From NCBI GenBank assembly GCA_963930755.1, contig OZ005735.1, positions 182,233,132-182,297,131 of the forward strand: a stretch of DNA of 64,000 nucleotides, written 5' to 3'. The first letter of the stretch is position 1. Each line of letters starts with the position of its first letter. Of this stretch, positions 11,592-20,861 are shown piece by piece. The notes beneath the pieces are model-generated. The model was not told where the DNA came from and ran no database searches. It saw only the letters and a list, made by a program, of their open reading frames with translations. A program made the position numbers and the translations under genes. The DNA is from Eudasyphora cyanicolor (taxonomy: Eukaryota > Arthropoda > Insecta > Diptera > Muscidae).

Positions 11592-12595
11592 CACTGTGCT
11601 AGTCCAAAAATGTAACAGAAAGGAGACCCTATGGATAGACCTGTTTCGGCAATGATGAATCCAGTGGCATTAGCCGTTTTTCTATGTTAGCTCTTGTTTC
11701 CGCGATATTCGACCACAAAGTTTGTTGGGAAATCAGAGAGGTTACCTATCTCTTTGGGGATTTTGAAGTGGAAGACTTCGGAATATATGCTTCAGTCCGA
11801 AGATCGAAATAAAGGGGACGTTTGGAGAATTGTTTCTCTCAAATCAGTTCTTCTCACCCCCTTACCCCTAAAAAGTGCAATGAAATCTTATCATATGTTA
11901 AAAATCATGCATATCATCGATATTTTTAGTAGGCATCGTTAAGAAAAATATTCCTCGCGAAAATACTTTTTCATATACTTTCACAACTTTTTTATGAGAA
12001 TTAAGCAGATTTGGAGTTATTACATAATTTGTGTATTTATCTGCTCACAGCAGAAAATATTTGTAATAAAATTTTGTGATTTGAATTTTTGTTAATTATT
12101 TTTTTGGTTAGTGTCAATGGAAATTTCAAAGGTAACCAACAAAAGCTGCTAAATTATGAAACCTGTTCATTTTTCATAAATATGTTGTAAGGAGACTCAT
12201 AATAATTTTTCGCAAGGAATATTTTTCTCAAAGACACCATCTAAAAATGTTGACGATTTGTATGACGTTTGACATATGGTAAGATTTGCTTGCAATTTTT
12301 CAGGGGTAAGGGGGTAAAAAGCGTGGACGACTATTTTGAGAGAAATAATTCTCGAAGGTTTCTCTTTATTTCGTTCTTTGGAATGAAGGGTGTATTCCGT
12401 ACCCTTTCACTTTGAAGACTCCTCCGAGACAACTAACACCTATGATTCCTTGCAAACTTTGAGGTCCAATATCGCGAAAACAAGAGCTAACCTAGAAAAA
12501 CGGCTAGCTACACTGGATTCAGCAATGTCGAAAAAGGTATATCCATAGGGTCTCATTTCTGTTACATTTTTAAAGTGTCCATTTCGAGCACAGTG
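11592..12595. mobile_element. Long-TIR DNA element with CACTGTG ends
   Basis: Two arms of roughly 400 bp are inverted copies of each other: 11592-11990 and about 12200-12595. They share ATGTAACAGAAA, GAGACCCTATGGATA, TAGCTCTTGTTT and CCCCCTTACCCCT. Both ends read CACTGTG followed by CT. The distance from this heptamer to the shared AAAAATGTAACAG is 7 bp on the left and 17 bp on the right. No 5-bp target duplication was seen (AATAA versus TAGTA). No transposase. CACTGTG fits the Transib consensus CACWRTG, but CACTA/Chapaev-type elements are an alternative. Confidence 0.7.
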
Positions 12596-14030
12596 TAGTA
12601 AATAAATTATAGCCATTTTTACAAATCCCAATATTAACACGATTTCTTATTTTTTTCAGTAAGTTAAATTTAAATAAAATATGTCGGAAATTCTCAAATC
12701 ATTGTTGTCAGCGAAGATTTTGTGTTCTTTTTTCTGTTTGACTGTTTGTTTCTATGCTAATTCTAGATTAATGGCATGCATAAAATATGTTTGTACATTC
12801 GAAATTCACCACAAATATATGAAAACATTAAAAAACATGTTATGTCAATGAATTAAAAAAAGAAAAAACATTGATATCGCATAGTATGACTGGCACCCAA
12901 AAACTGGGTTAGTTATGTATTTGAAAACATTTCGTAGAAAGCGTTCGTTGGTTGAAGAAACCGTTCTTTCTGCTGACGAATTAGGCTTATATACATACCC
13001 CTTAAATATCAAATCGGGATGTACATATATATAGTGTCTATCTATATCTAAATGTGAACCGATATTGACCAATTACAATAGGCTTCGTCGCTGATGCAAG
13101 AAAGTGCTCTGTACCAAATTTCAGCAAGATTGGAGTTAAATTGCGAACTGTCCTTTTTGAACAACTTAAGACGGACGGAGAAATTTTTTTCAAAAATTGC
13201 ACGACCTTTTGAAAAAATTAGAAAAAGAGTTTTTGGGTTTTACGAAATTTGTAATTGCTCTCGAACGGCTGAACCGATTTTTGTAAAGTTTACTTTGCTT
13301 TACTTTTAAAAAAATTAAAAAAAATCAAGGAAGTAATAATATTTTGTGAGCCTCAATATTTCTAAAAGTTATGGACGAAATACTAAGATTGGGCTGACAA
13401 TTTTTTTTTCGTCTGATTCTGCAAAACACTGCATGTACAATTTCATATAAACTGATTTTAAAAATCATATTTGAAGAAACAGCAGAAAAATGTCCTACTA
13501 ATCTTAGTATTTCGAGCATAACATTTACAAATATTAATACTTACAAAAAATTACATCTATCCCCCAATTTACACGATAGATACGTCCCTGAGAAAATCGT
13601 GTATATTGAAAATAATGAATTAAATTAACAACATATGTATGTAAGTTAAAAAAACATTTAAGATAGCGATATGTTTACTCTTCAAACATTAACTAGGTGA
13701 GCAGAAAATATAGGCACGTCCGAAATTTAAAGTCATTCGGCCACTCCTTTCCAGAGTGAACTTTCACGCAGACGGAATTACATTAATTACAAGTACTTAA
13801 TATTTTTTTTCATCCATGGAAACCAATAATGAAAATTTTAAATGTGTGTGATTTTTTTTTAAAATACAGCGAACATAGCGTTTGTGCCTTTTTCAGGATA
13901 TTCAAGCATTAAGGACATGTTCGTCCTTTTGATAACCTTAATACACAAAACGTAATAATTACACTTATAATTTCTAAGAATTCCTCTAATTCCTATACCA
14001 TTTATATTTGATATTCCGTTCAATAGTTAA
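12596..14030. other. No gene; decayed dispersed repeats
   Basis: No gene. 13090-13310 contains DINE-like text (CCAAATTTCAGCAAGATTGG, ACGGACGGAG). 13340-13400 (AAAGTTATGGACGAAATACT) recurs at 53360-53390. 13690-13800 is a further family A-like fragment (TCGGCCACTCCTTTCCAGAG). The rest is AT-rich sequence. Confidence 0.45.
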
Positions 14031-14272
14031 ACCCAGGAAAATAATTGGTTGGAATTCGATTGTAACAATAAAAAATAGTACTAGCAACAAAAAGTATATT
14101 GCCTACACCGTGTGTCGTTGTATTTATATATAAATAGTTGATACAACAATAATAACATGGATACGATCAAATAAAGATGCTTGCTAGTTGCTTCAATCGA
14201 ATTAAGATTGTTTTTTTCATTGACACTCGGTTAGTTGTAATCAATTTTAAACTTTCATTATATAGGGTGATC
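14031..14272. mobile_element. Foldback element end fragment
   Basis: Matches the outer left arm of the foldback element at 41942: ACCCAGGAAAATAATTGG, TAGTACTAGCAACAAAAAGT, TCGAATTAAGATTG and ATTGACACTCGGTTAGTTG appear in the same order. It is cut off on the right where a mariner derivative begins. Confidence 0.75.
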
Positions 14273-14274
14273 TA

Positions 14275-14706
14275 AGTAGAGATACTTTTTTCAATAGCCT
14301 TTTTTTGACAGATCACGTGTGAGTCGTGTCATGCTGTCATGTTATTATCGTTAAGTATTGTTTCGCATTTCATCATGGAAAGACACGCCTGAACAACCTT
14401 TACAAATTATTCAGTTTTATTATCAAAATAATCGTTCGCCAATTGCGCTAAGTCCATTTTTTTTAATAAAAAAAAACACTTTCCAGTCGACCCACGACCT
14501 TGACACCCATGAGCAATATTTTAGTTCTCGTTAAGAGGTATCTTTTTGCCATTGACCGATTCCCATAGACCATCTGATTCCCATGGACCGATTCCCATGG
14601 ACCATCTGAGACGTAGCCGCGGCCAACATTTGATAGACATAATCTTCAAAAAATAAATGCCAAAGAATGTTCTTCCAAATGATTATAAATATTCCCCATT
14701 CAATTT
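14275..14706 (+). mobile_element. Recombinant mariner deletion derivative
   Basis: Starts GGGTGATCTAAGTAGAGATA and ends in the same 3' text (GACGTAGCCGCGGCCAACAT, AATAAATGCCAAAGAATG) as the short copies at 39500 and 61173. The middle (about 14395-14580: AATCGTTCGCCAATTGCGC, AGTCGACCCACGACCTTGAC) instead matches the other family at 33325 and 53435. It is therefore a chimera of two mariner families. No intact frame. Confidence 0.7.
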
Positions 14707-14714
14707 TTGGCCAG

Positions 14715-15145
14715 AAGTTTGTATTGCCTAAAAATACTGGAGCTGGACCCAACTTAAGTATACCGATCGACTCACAATCACTAGCTGATTCGATTTAATT
14801 GATTACATGAGACAGTAATCACATCTGCCAAATTTCAAGAATATAGGTTTAGATTAATATATATGAGTATGTATCCCGATTTGGCATCTACGTGGTACAG
14901 ACGCCACATCTTGCATCAAATCTTTACGAACAAAGCTGGCCAAATTTTAAGAAAATCGATTAAGATTTAGAGATAAGCTTACTTTGCGTCTAAGGTCTAC
15001 GGAAAACGTATATGTATGTGAACAATTTAAAAGATAACAGTTTTTTGAACCAAGAGAGAAAGTTGCCAAATTACAAGAAAATAAGTTCAGATTTATATAT
15101 AGCTCCGGAATTATATTTCGATTTTTAATCTAAATAAGTTTTGGA
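14715..15145 (+). mobile_element. DINE-1-like family B fragment
   Basis: Internal family B text: AGTATACCGATCGACTCA, ATCACTAGCTGATTCGATTT, and 153-bp-array-like segments with AAAATCGATTAAGATTTAG. Both ends are missing. Confidence 0.6.
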
Positions 15146-15358
15146 CAAAAATTATGTACTTTGGAGAAGCATGGCAACCACACTAGTGCACATTTTTAAA
15201 CCGTTCTGTCTTTGAGAACATTCTCCAGGCAGTTTCCTTTAAGACTAATATAAATATTTTAAATATTTTTTTTTGTATAATACTAAAACACGCAAAATAA
15301 TACATAACATCACATTTGTTTGAAAATATAACTTCAAAGAGCTATAACTTTTGTCTTA
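15146..15358. repeat. Dispersed AT-rich repeat D
   Basis: Contains GGAGAAGCATGGCAACCACA, AACATTCTCCAGGCAGTTTCC and AGCTATAACTTTTGTCTTAA. These recur, in either orientation, near 19.6-20.1, 32.9-33.3, 34.8-35.06, 35.94-36.6 and 38.5-39.2 kb. Nature unknown. Confidence 0.55.
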
Positions 15359-15546
15359 AGGCCCAACTATAATATGCATAAGCTAGCTTAAGCAACTGTG
15401 CGAATGCATGAAATCGTATGTGCCAAACTTTAATGTACTTAAGTGAACTTTTCGTTAAGTTCTCTCAGTTCCCATTTGCTTAAGCAGGGTGCGAAACATA
15501 ACGCACATTCCGTACGGAATTGCTTATGCATATTATAGTTGGGCCT
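15359..15546. mobile_element. Harbinger-like MITE, 188 bp
   Basis: Inverted ends AGGCCCAACTATAATATGCA and (right) TGCATATTATAGTTGGGCCT are perfect over more than 20 bp. TTA lies directly outside on both sides, a 3-bp TWA duplication as used by PIF/Harbinger elements. No coding capacity. The superfamily is inferred from target site and size. Confidence 0.75.
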
Positions 15547-15768
15547 TTAGTAGGTACACGCTGAAAAAAAATCGCTTCTGTAGTATATTGTCCGAAACAT
15601 ATTTTGCTTGAAATGTTTAGGGTACACTACAAATATAATATAAATATTTGGCGCATACAAATATTATATGTTTGAGAGTATGTTATTCTAAACAAAACTA
15701 TGTTTCTATCCTAATATTTTTTATTTGGAACTAAATTTCCGATACAAAAATTAATTTGTATTTATGTA

Positions 15769-16804
15769 AAGGGTGATTAAATTGTAAGGTCTGATGTTGA
15801 ATGTGAACCACATCTAAACGTCAAGTTTTTTCTGCATTTCATTTGACATTTCTCAATTGCAGACCACATCTAACCGTCAAGTTTTTTCTGCATTTCATTT
15901 GACATTTCTCAATTGCAGACTAACTCAATTTGAACCATGGAAAGATACACAATCGAGCAACGCGTTAAAGTTTTTTAAGCCTTTTACGAAAATGGGCGTT
16001 CAAATCAAAATGCATTTTGATCAGGATAATCGACCAAATGTGTCCACACTTGTGCATGCTCGCCCAGTTCGTTTGGTGCGGCTTATGGGCTTGTGACGTC
16101 ATCGGGCCATACTTCTTCGAAATGAGGCCGGTCAGGCAGTTACTATGAATGGTGTTCGCTATCGTGAGATGATAACGAACTTTTTATGGCCGGAATTGGA
16201 AGATATGGTTGTGGACAATATGTGGTCTCAACAGGACGGTGTCATTTGCCACACAGCTAATGAAACAATGGCTCTATTGCGCAACAAATTCAATGGCCGT
16301 GTTATTTCACGTCGTGGCAAAGTCAATTGGCCGCCAAGATCATGTGATTTGACACCGGTTTTACGTCGAAAAGCAAGCAACAATTCAAGAGCTAAAGGAT
16401 GAGATAATGACATTAACGTCATAGAACCTCAATTATGCCTCAGCGTCATCGAAAATGTGGACCAAATTCAATGGCCGTGTTATTTCACGTCGTGGCAAAG
16501 TCAATTGGCCGCCAAGATCATGTGATTTGACACCGGTTTTACGTCGAAAAGCAAGCAACAATTCAAGAGCTAAAGGATGAGATAATGACATTAACGGCAT
16601 AGAACCTCAGTTATTCCTCAGCGTCGTCGAAAATGTGGACCATCGGAAGGAGGTGTGCCGCCGAGGTCGCGGAGGCCATTTGGCCGATATTTTTTTCCAT
16701 ACATAATTGAACCATACCAATAATAAAAAGAAATGACAATAATTTCCTAAATAATTTGTGTTTTATTCAAAATCAACATCGGCCCTTAAAATTGAACCAC
16801 CCTT
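15769..16804 (+). mobile_element. mariner-like element (DD41D type), second family
   Basis: TA-flanked with ends AAGGGTGATTAAATTGTAAG and (complement) AAGGGTGGTTCAATTTTAAG. It carries two internal duplications: a ~55-bp block before the start codon (ACCGTCAAGTTTTTTCTGCA) and a 178-bp block near the 3' end (anchors at 16289 and 16467). The copy at 52216 is its reverse-strand relative. Confidence 0.85.
15937..16706 (+). pseudogene. Broken mariner-like transposase
   Basis: The first codons MERYTIEQRVKVF run into a stop at once. A large deletion then removes most of the DNA-binding part and the first Asp. The piece 16145-16402 begins MNGVRYREMITNFLWPELED and keeps the second Asp in SQQDGVICHTANETM and RSCDLTP, but the third-Asp segment is replaced by the edge of the 178-bp duplication. 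The C-terminal GRGGHLADIFFHT-like end is at 16664-16706. Not functional. Confidence 0.8.
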
Positions 16805-17340
16805 TATTTTGGCAATTTATCGATGTCTTTATTTAAGGTTTTAAAATTTTCAACGACTCAAAGTAATTTTTTGACATTTTTTATGTTTGTAGTTTGATGG
16901 ATTGACAACAAGTATTGTATTTTAAGTATTTTAACTACACACAGAAAACAGTTTGGTTGTCTCAACCGATTTTTGGTGGTTCTGTTCATGCGATTTAATC
17001 AGGACAACCAACATTTTGGTTATGGTATACTTCTGCTTCCATGTTGACAATAATCATATTTGGTTACGCCAACTACGAAAATTTTAACTAAAATTATTTT
17101 TTGTATGTTGCCACAACCAACTGTTTTAAAAAATTGGTTGTTCAGTCATATACTACCGACAATTAATTAATTAATTAAACCAAACTATTCATAACAAAAT
17201 TAAAAATCCCATATTACAAAGTCATCACTTTGGAAATATTTGACACAAATTTTTGTACACGAGAGTACAATGTATAACGAAACTTGTATGCAAATATCGC
17301 TTAAACTTGTGCTTTCAATTTCATGATTGTTGCTTTTATT

Positions 17341-17920
17341 TTTATACCCTCCACCATAGGATGGGGGGTATATTCATTTTGTCACTCCGTTTGTAACACC
17401 ATATTGATCTAAGACCCCATAAAGTATATATATTCTTAATCGTCGTAAAATTCTAAGGCCCTTATTCATAAAAATTTAATGAAGGTTTGAAGAACACTTT
17501 AACACTGCTAAAGCGTTCCTCAAACCTTCTTTAACTTTTTATGAATAAGGCCCTAAGACGATTTAGCCATGTCCGTCTGTCCGTCCGTCCGTCTGTGGTA
17601 ATCACGCTACAGTCCGCAATAATAGAGCTAGGTTGATCAAATTTGGTATAAATATTTCTTATAGTTGCAGGTTGTTTGGGATTGCAAATGGGCCATACCG
17701 GTCAATGTTTTCATATAGCCCCCATATATAGCATCTAACTTGCTGTGATTCCTACTGTTCTCATCTACTATATGTTTCCTACTGTTCTCATCTACTATAT
17801 TTTTTTGTTTTTCGGTGTTATTTTCTTTAGGTTTGAGTTATTTTGTGAGGTCACATGCTATCCATGGTGGAGAGTATATAAGATTCGGCATGGCCGAACT
17901 TAACGCTTTTACTTGTTTAT
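17341..17920 (+). mobile_element. DINE-1-like element, family C, complete
   Basis: Begins TTTATACCCTCCACCATAGG. Carries CTAAGACCCCATAAAGTATA and a GTCCGTCTGTCCGTCCGTCC tract. Ends with hairpin GGCATGGCCGAACTTAACGC and TTTTACTTGTTT, closely like the 3' end of Drosophila DINE-1 in layout. The opposite foldback arm (about 18985-19000) gives the uninterrupted target (GCTTTTATTTTTTATTTATG when complemented), which proves the insertion and places both ends in a T run. Confidence 0.8.
17457..17553. mobile_element. 97-bp Harbinger-like MITE
   Basis: Ends GGCCCTTATTCATAAA and (right) TTTATGAATAAGGCCC, with TAA on each side. The related family C element at 32697-32715 has the uninterrupted target (TTCTAAGGCGATTTAGCC). 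This supports a single TAA target that was duplicated. It is the innermost member of a three-level nest. Confidence 0.85.
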
Positions 17921-19399
17921 TTATGTAAAACATATTCTGCATTCCACACATTATTATCCACACGAAATATTTGACTACATATACCGTTCTTGAAAAACAT
18001 GTTGAAGATTTATTTATGTCGAATAATCTTATTTTTTGTTTGTCATGTATCAACAAAAGAACAGCAACCAAGCTTTCGGTTGTATTTACCTAAATATATT
18101 TAATTATTCTAAATTATTCAGTCAGAATTTATTTTTGGTTTGAGACCATATGTTCCATTTACTTTCTGTCTATTCCAAGAAAGTAATAGAAACAAATACA
18201 AAAATTGGTAGAGAGTTTTAATTGCTTGGTAGAATTGACTGCAGTTTCGATAGACACCACTCTATCATCTTCAGAATTCAGTAGCAATAGTGTATGTCTT
18301 TAACTTAAATCAGCTGAAATACTTATGGAAGCAGTAAATTGAATTTAACAAGAACTGCTAACCAAACCCGTATTTTGCCGAACTAAGTCAACATTCTAAA
18401 ACTCTCATACCAATACATTTTTGTTTTTTTGCTTGGGTTCGCATCGCGAACCACGAAAACAAATGTAGTTTTGTCAACGGCTAATGCCGACGGTTGTATT
18501 TATATATAAATAGTTGAAACAACAATAATAACATGGATACGATCAAATGAAAATACTTGCAACTAAATCGATGGTTGTATCAATCGAATTAAGATTGTTT
18601 TTTTCATTGACACTCGGTTAGTTGTGGTAACCAATTTTAAACTTTCATTATAGTACCATATGATCGATTTTTGGTTGTGACAACCAATGTTTTATTCTTG
18701 ACAACAGAAATTGTATCAATAGACCAAAATATTAATAAATAATCGTTTTTTGGTTATCCCAATAATTTCCCAAATTTAGAATAATTATATGTATTTTGGG
18801 AAATACAACCGAAAGATTGGTTGCCGTTCTTTTGCTGATACATGACAAACAAAAAATAAAATTACTCGACATAAATAAATCTTCAACATTTTTTTCAAGA
18901 ACGGTATATGTACTCAAAAATTATCTCGTGTGGATAATAATGTGTGGAATGCAGAATATGTTGTGCAAAATGTTTTACATAAATAAAAAATAAAAGCAAC
19001 AATCATGAAATTGAAAGCACAGGGTTAAGCGATATTTGCATAAAAGTGTTTGTGTTAAATATTTCCACATTTGTAATATGGGATTTTTAATGTTGTTATG
19101 AATTGCTTGGTTTTTTGTTCAATACATAAAAAAAAAATTAATGAAAACTGTTTTAATTAATTGTCGGTAGTATATGACTTGACAAATTGTTAGAACAACC
19201 AATGTTTAAAAACAGTTGGTTGTGGCAACATGCAACTGATAATTTTAGCCATTATTTTCGTATTTGGCGCAACCAAATATGATTGTTATCAAAATGGAAG
19301 CAGATGTATACCACAACCGAATCGCATGATAGTAGACAGAACTACCAAAATTCGGTTGGCAAATAAATGGGTTGAGGTAACCAAACTGGATTCTGTGTG

Positions 19400-20553
19400 T
19401 AAACAAAAACTTTGTGTGTGTGTAAACACATATTTTATTTGTGAAAGTCAGTTCGTAAATAGATTTTATTTCAATATATTAGTAAATCTCATGATTTTTA
19501 AATAAAGTTTATTTGTTCACAGATATATAATATTTAAACATTTTGGTTCCAAATACATATATTTTCTTTGAATTCAAATAGATAAAAAATGGCGATTTTT
19601 CCCCGTGTATATCGTATCGAACAAATTTTTCATCATATATCAACATTTTGTTGTTAATACAGAAAACTTGTGAGAGAAATCGATATATATTCTGCTCTGA
19701 TATTAAAAAACTACTAGCACAGGTTCGAGGGAAAAATTAAAAATTCAATTATCAAATGTAGCTATCTCAAGATTTGTATGAGATAACTCAAAGGTGCGAA
19801 AAGATTTTAGTAGACCGTGTATAGTAGAGTGCACACAGAAATATTTTCGAAACTGAGAACAACAAGAAAATAATTTGCTCAACCGAGGCGGCCCTCATTG
19901 AGGCTCTGTAGCTTCGCAAGTGTAGCTCCGCCACTGTATATTATAGAAGGCCCAAATTTAAAACTTAAATTCTCCAACTCTTCTTCTATAAGCATGTTAA
20001 GTTTTATCGCAATCGGTTGTATGCTTAAGAAACGACGGAATTATTTCCTTTTTGCCAATATTTTTGCCGTGCCAATAATTCTGTACAAAAGCTGCATTAA
20101 AATAGGGGAACATAGTTAAATTGCGCTTTTTCTAATTACTATCCATATTTTTCAGAGTTCGATCGAACCTAATGCCTCATTTGACTGTTGTTGTTTTTTC
20201 ACAATGCGCATTGTTATTGTTTGATGCTGATTACAAGTTTCACGCAGCACAATCCCATCATCATCTGCAGACCGCAGACCCGAACAGATAGACATGGTGG
20301 ATAATGACTGGCATAGAGTTAAGAGACCGACTCGACCAACTCGACCAAACGACTTGTATGTACATATATTGACATTTTTTGGGTAAAACAAACTAAATAT
20401 GCAAATATGAATTCCGAAAACCTGCTCTTGATGTTAAATATTACAAATCGAATGGTATTGAATACTTCGAAAAGGTTATGCAAAACGCAAAAGTTTCCCA
20501 TTTGCCCTCTCCAGACATTTCTTCGTCAGCCGGTTAACTATTTCATTTTTTTA
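19400..20553. other. Intergenic; repeat D and elongase upstream region
   Basis: 19610-20110 is dispersed repeat D (GATATATATTCTGCTCTGAT, AACTTAAATTCTCCAACTC, TTATCGCAATCGGTTGTATG). 20111-20553 is less repetitive, contains CGACTCGACCAACTCGACCA (20328-20347), and is the likely promoter and 5' leader region of the elongase gene. No TATA box at a convincing spacing was identified. Confidence 0.4.
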
Positions 20554-20585
20554 GTTCAAACAGTTCATATCGACAGAAAGAGACG
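20554..20585 (+). other. Putative 5' UTR after a leader intron
   Basis: A pyrimidine-rich tract ending TTTCATTTTTTTAG (20540-20553), with a branch-like GTTAACT just before it, looks like a 3' splice site 32 bp upstream of the elongase start codon. If used, a non-coding first exon lies further upstream; its donor was not identified. Confidence 0.4.
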
Positions 20586-20861
20586 ATGTCTTCGGCGGCA
20601 GCCACATTAAGGGCTAATACAACACAGGGCAATTTTGATTATCTAATAAGTGTATTCTTCGAGCGTGAAGATCAGCGGACCAAAAATTGGTTCCTCGCAA
20701 GTTCGCCATGGCCACTCTTCGCCATTTTGGCATTCTATCTATTCTTCTGTTTGTATGCAGGACCAAGATATATGCGCAATCGCAAAGCGTTTGAATTGAA
20801 GAATACCCTAGTGATATATAATGCTTTCCAAGTGGTTTTAAGTTGTGTGATGTTCTATGAG
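20586..20861 (+). CDS. ELOVL exon 1 (codons 1-92)
   Basis: Begins ATGTCTTCGGCGGC and ends ...TTCTATGAG before GTAAGTAGT (phase 0). Encodes the N-terminal region with REDQRTKNWFLASSPWP, the first membrane span and RNRKAFELKNTLVIYN. Confidence 0.95.

Larger units (their letters stand above)
16938..19399. mobile_element. Foldback-type element with TA flanks
   Basis: Inverted termini CACACAGAAAACAGTTTGG (16938) and the complement of CACACAGAATCCAGTTTGG (19399), both abutted by TA. Long arms follow in mirror order. For example, the complement of GTGTGGATAATAATGTGTGG, ACATGACAAACAAAAAATA and AAAGCAACAATCATGAAATT appears in the left arm (about 17300-18070) and the direct form in the right arm (18840-19010). 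The left arm is interrupted by a DINE-like insertion. No transposase. It shares arms with the element at 41942-44177, where the same CACACAG termini sit in the middle. Confidence 0.75.

Noticed and set aside
19230..19505. Open frame with a hydrophobic start and several Cys, like a small secreted peptide
   Set aside because: It lies in the arm of a foldback element, its text recurs in reverse and near 42.85-43.02 kb with frame breaks, and it has no independent support.
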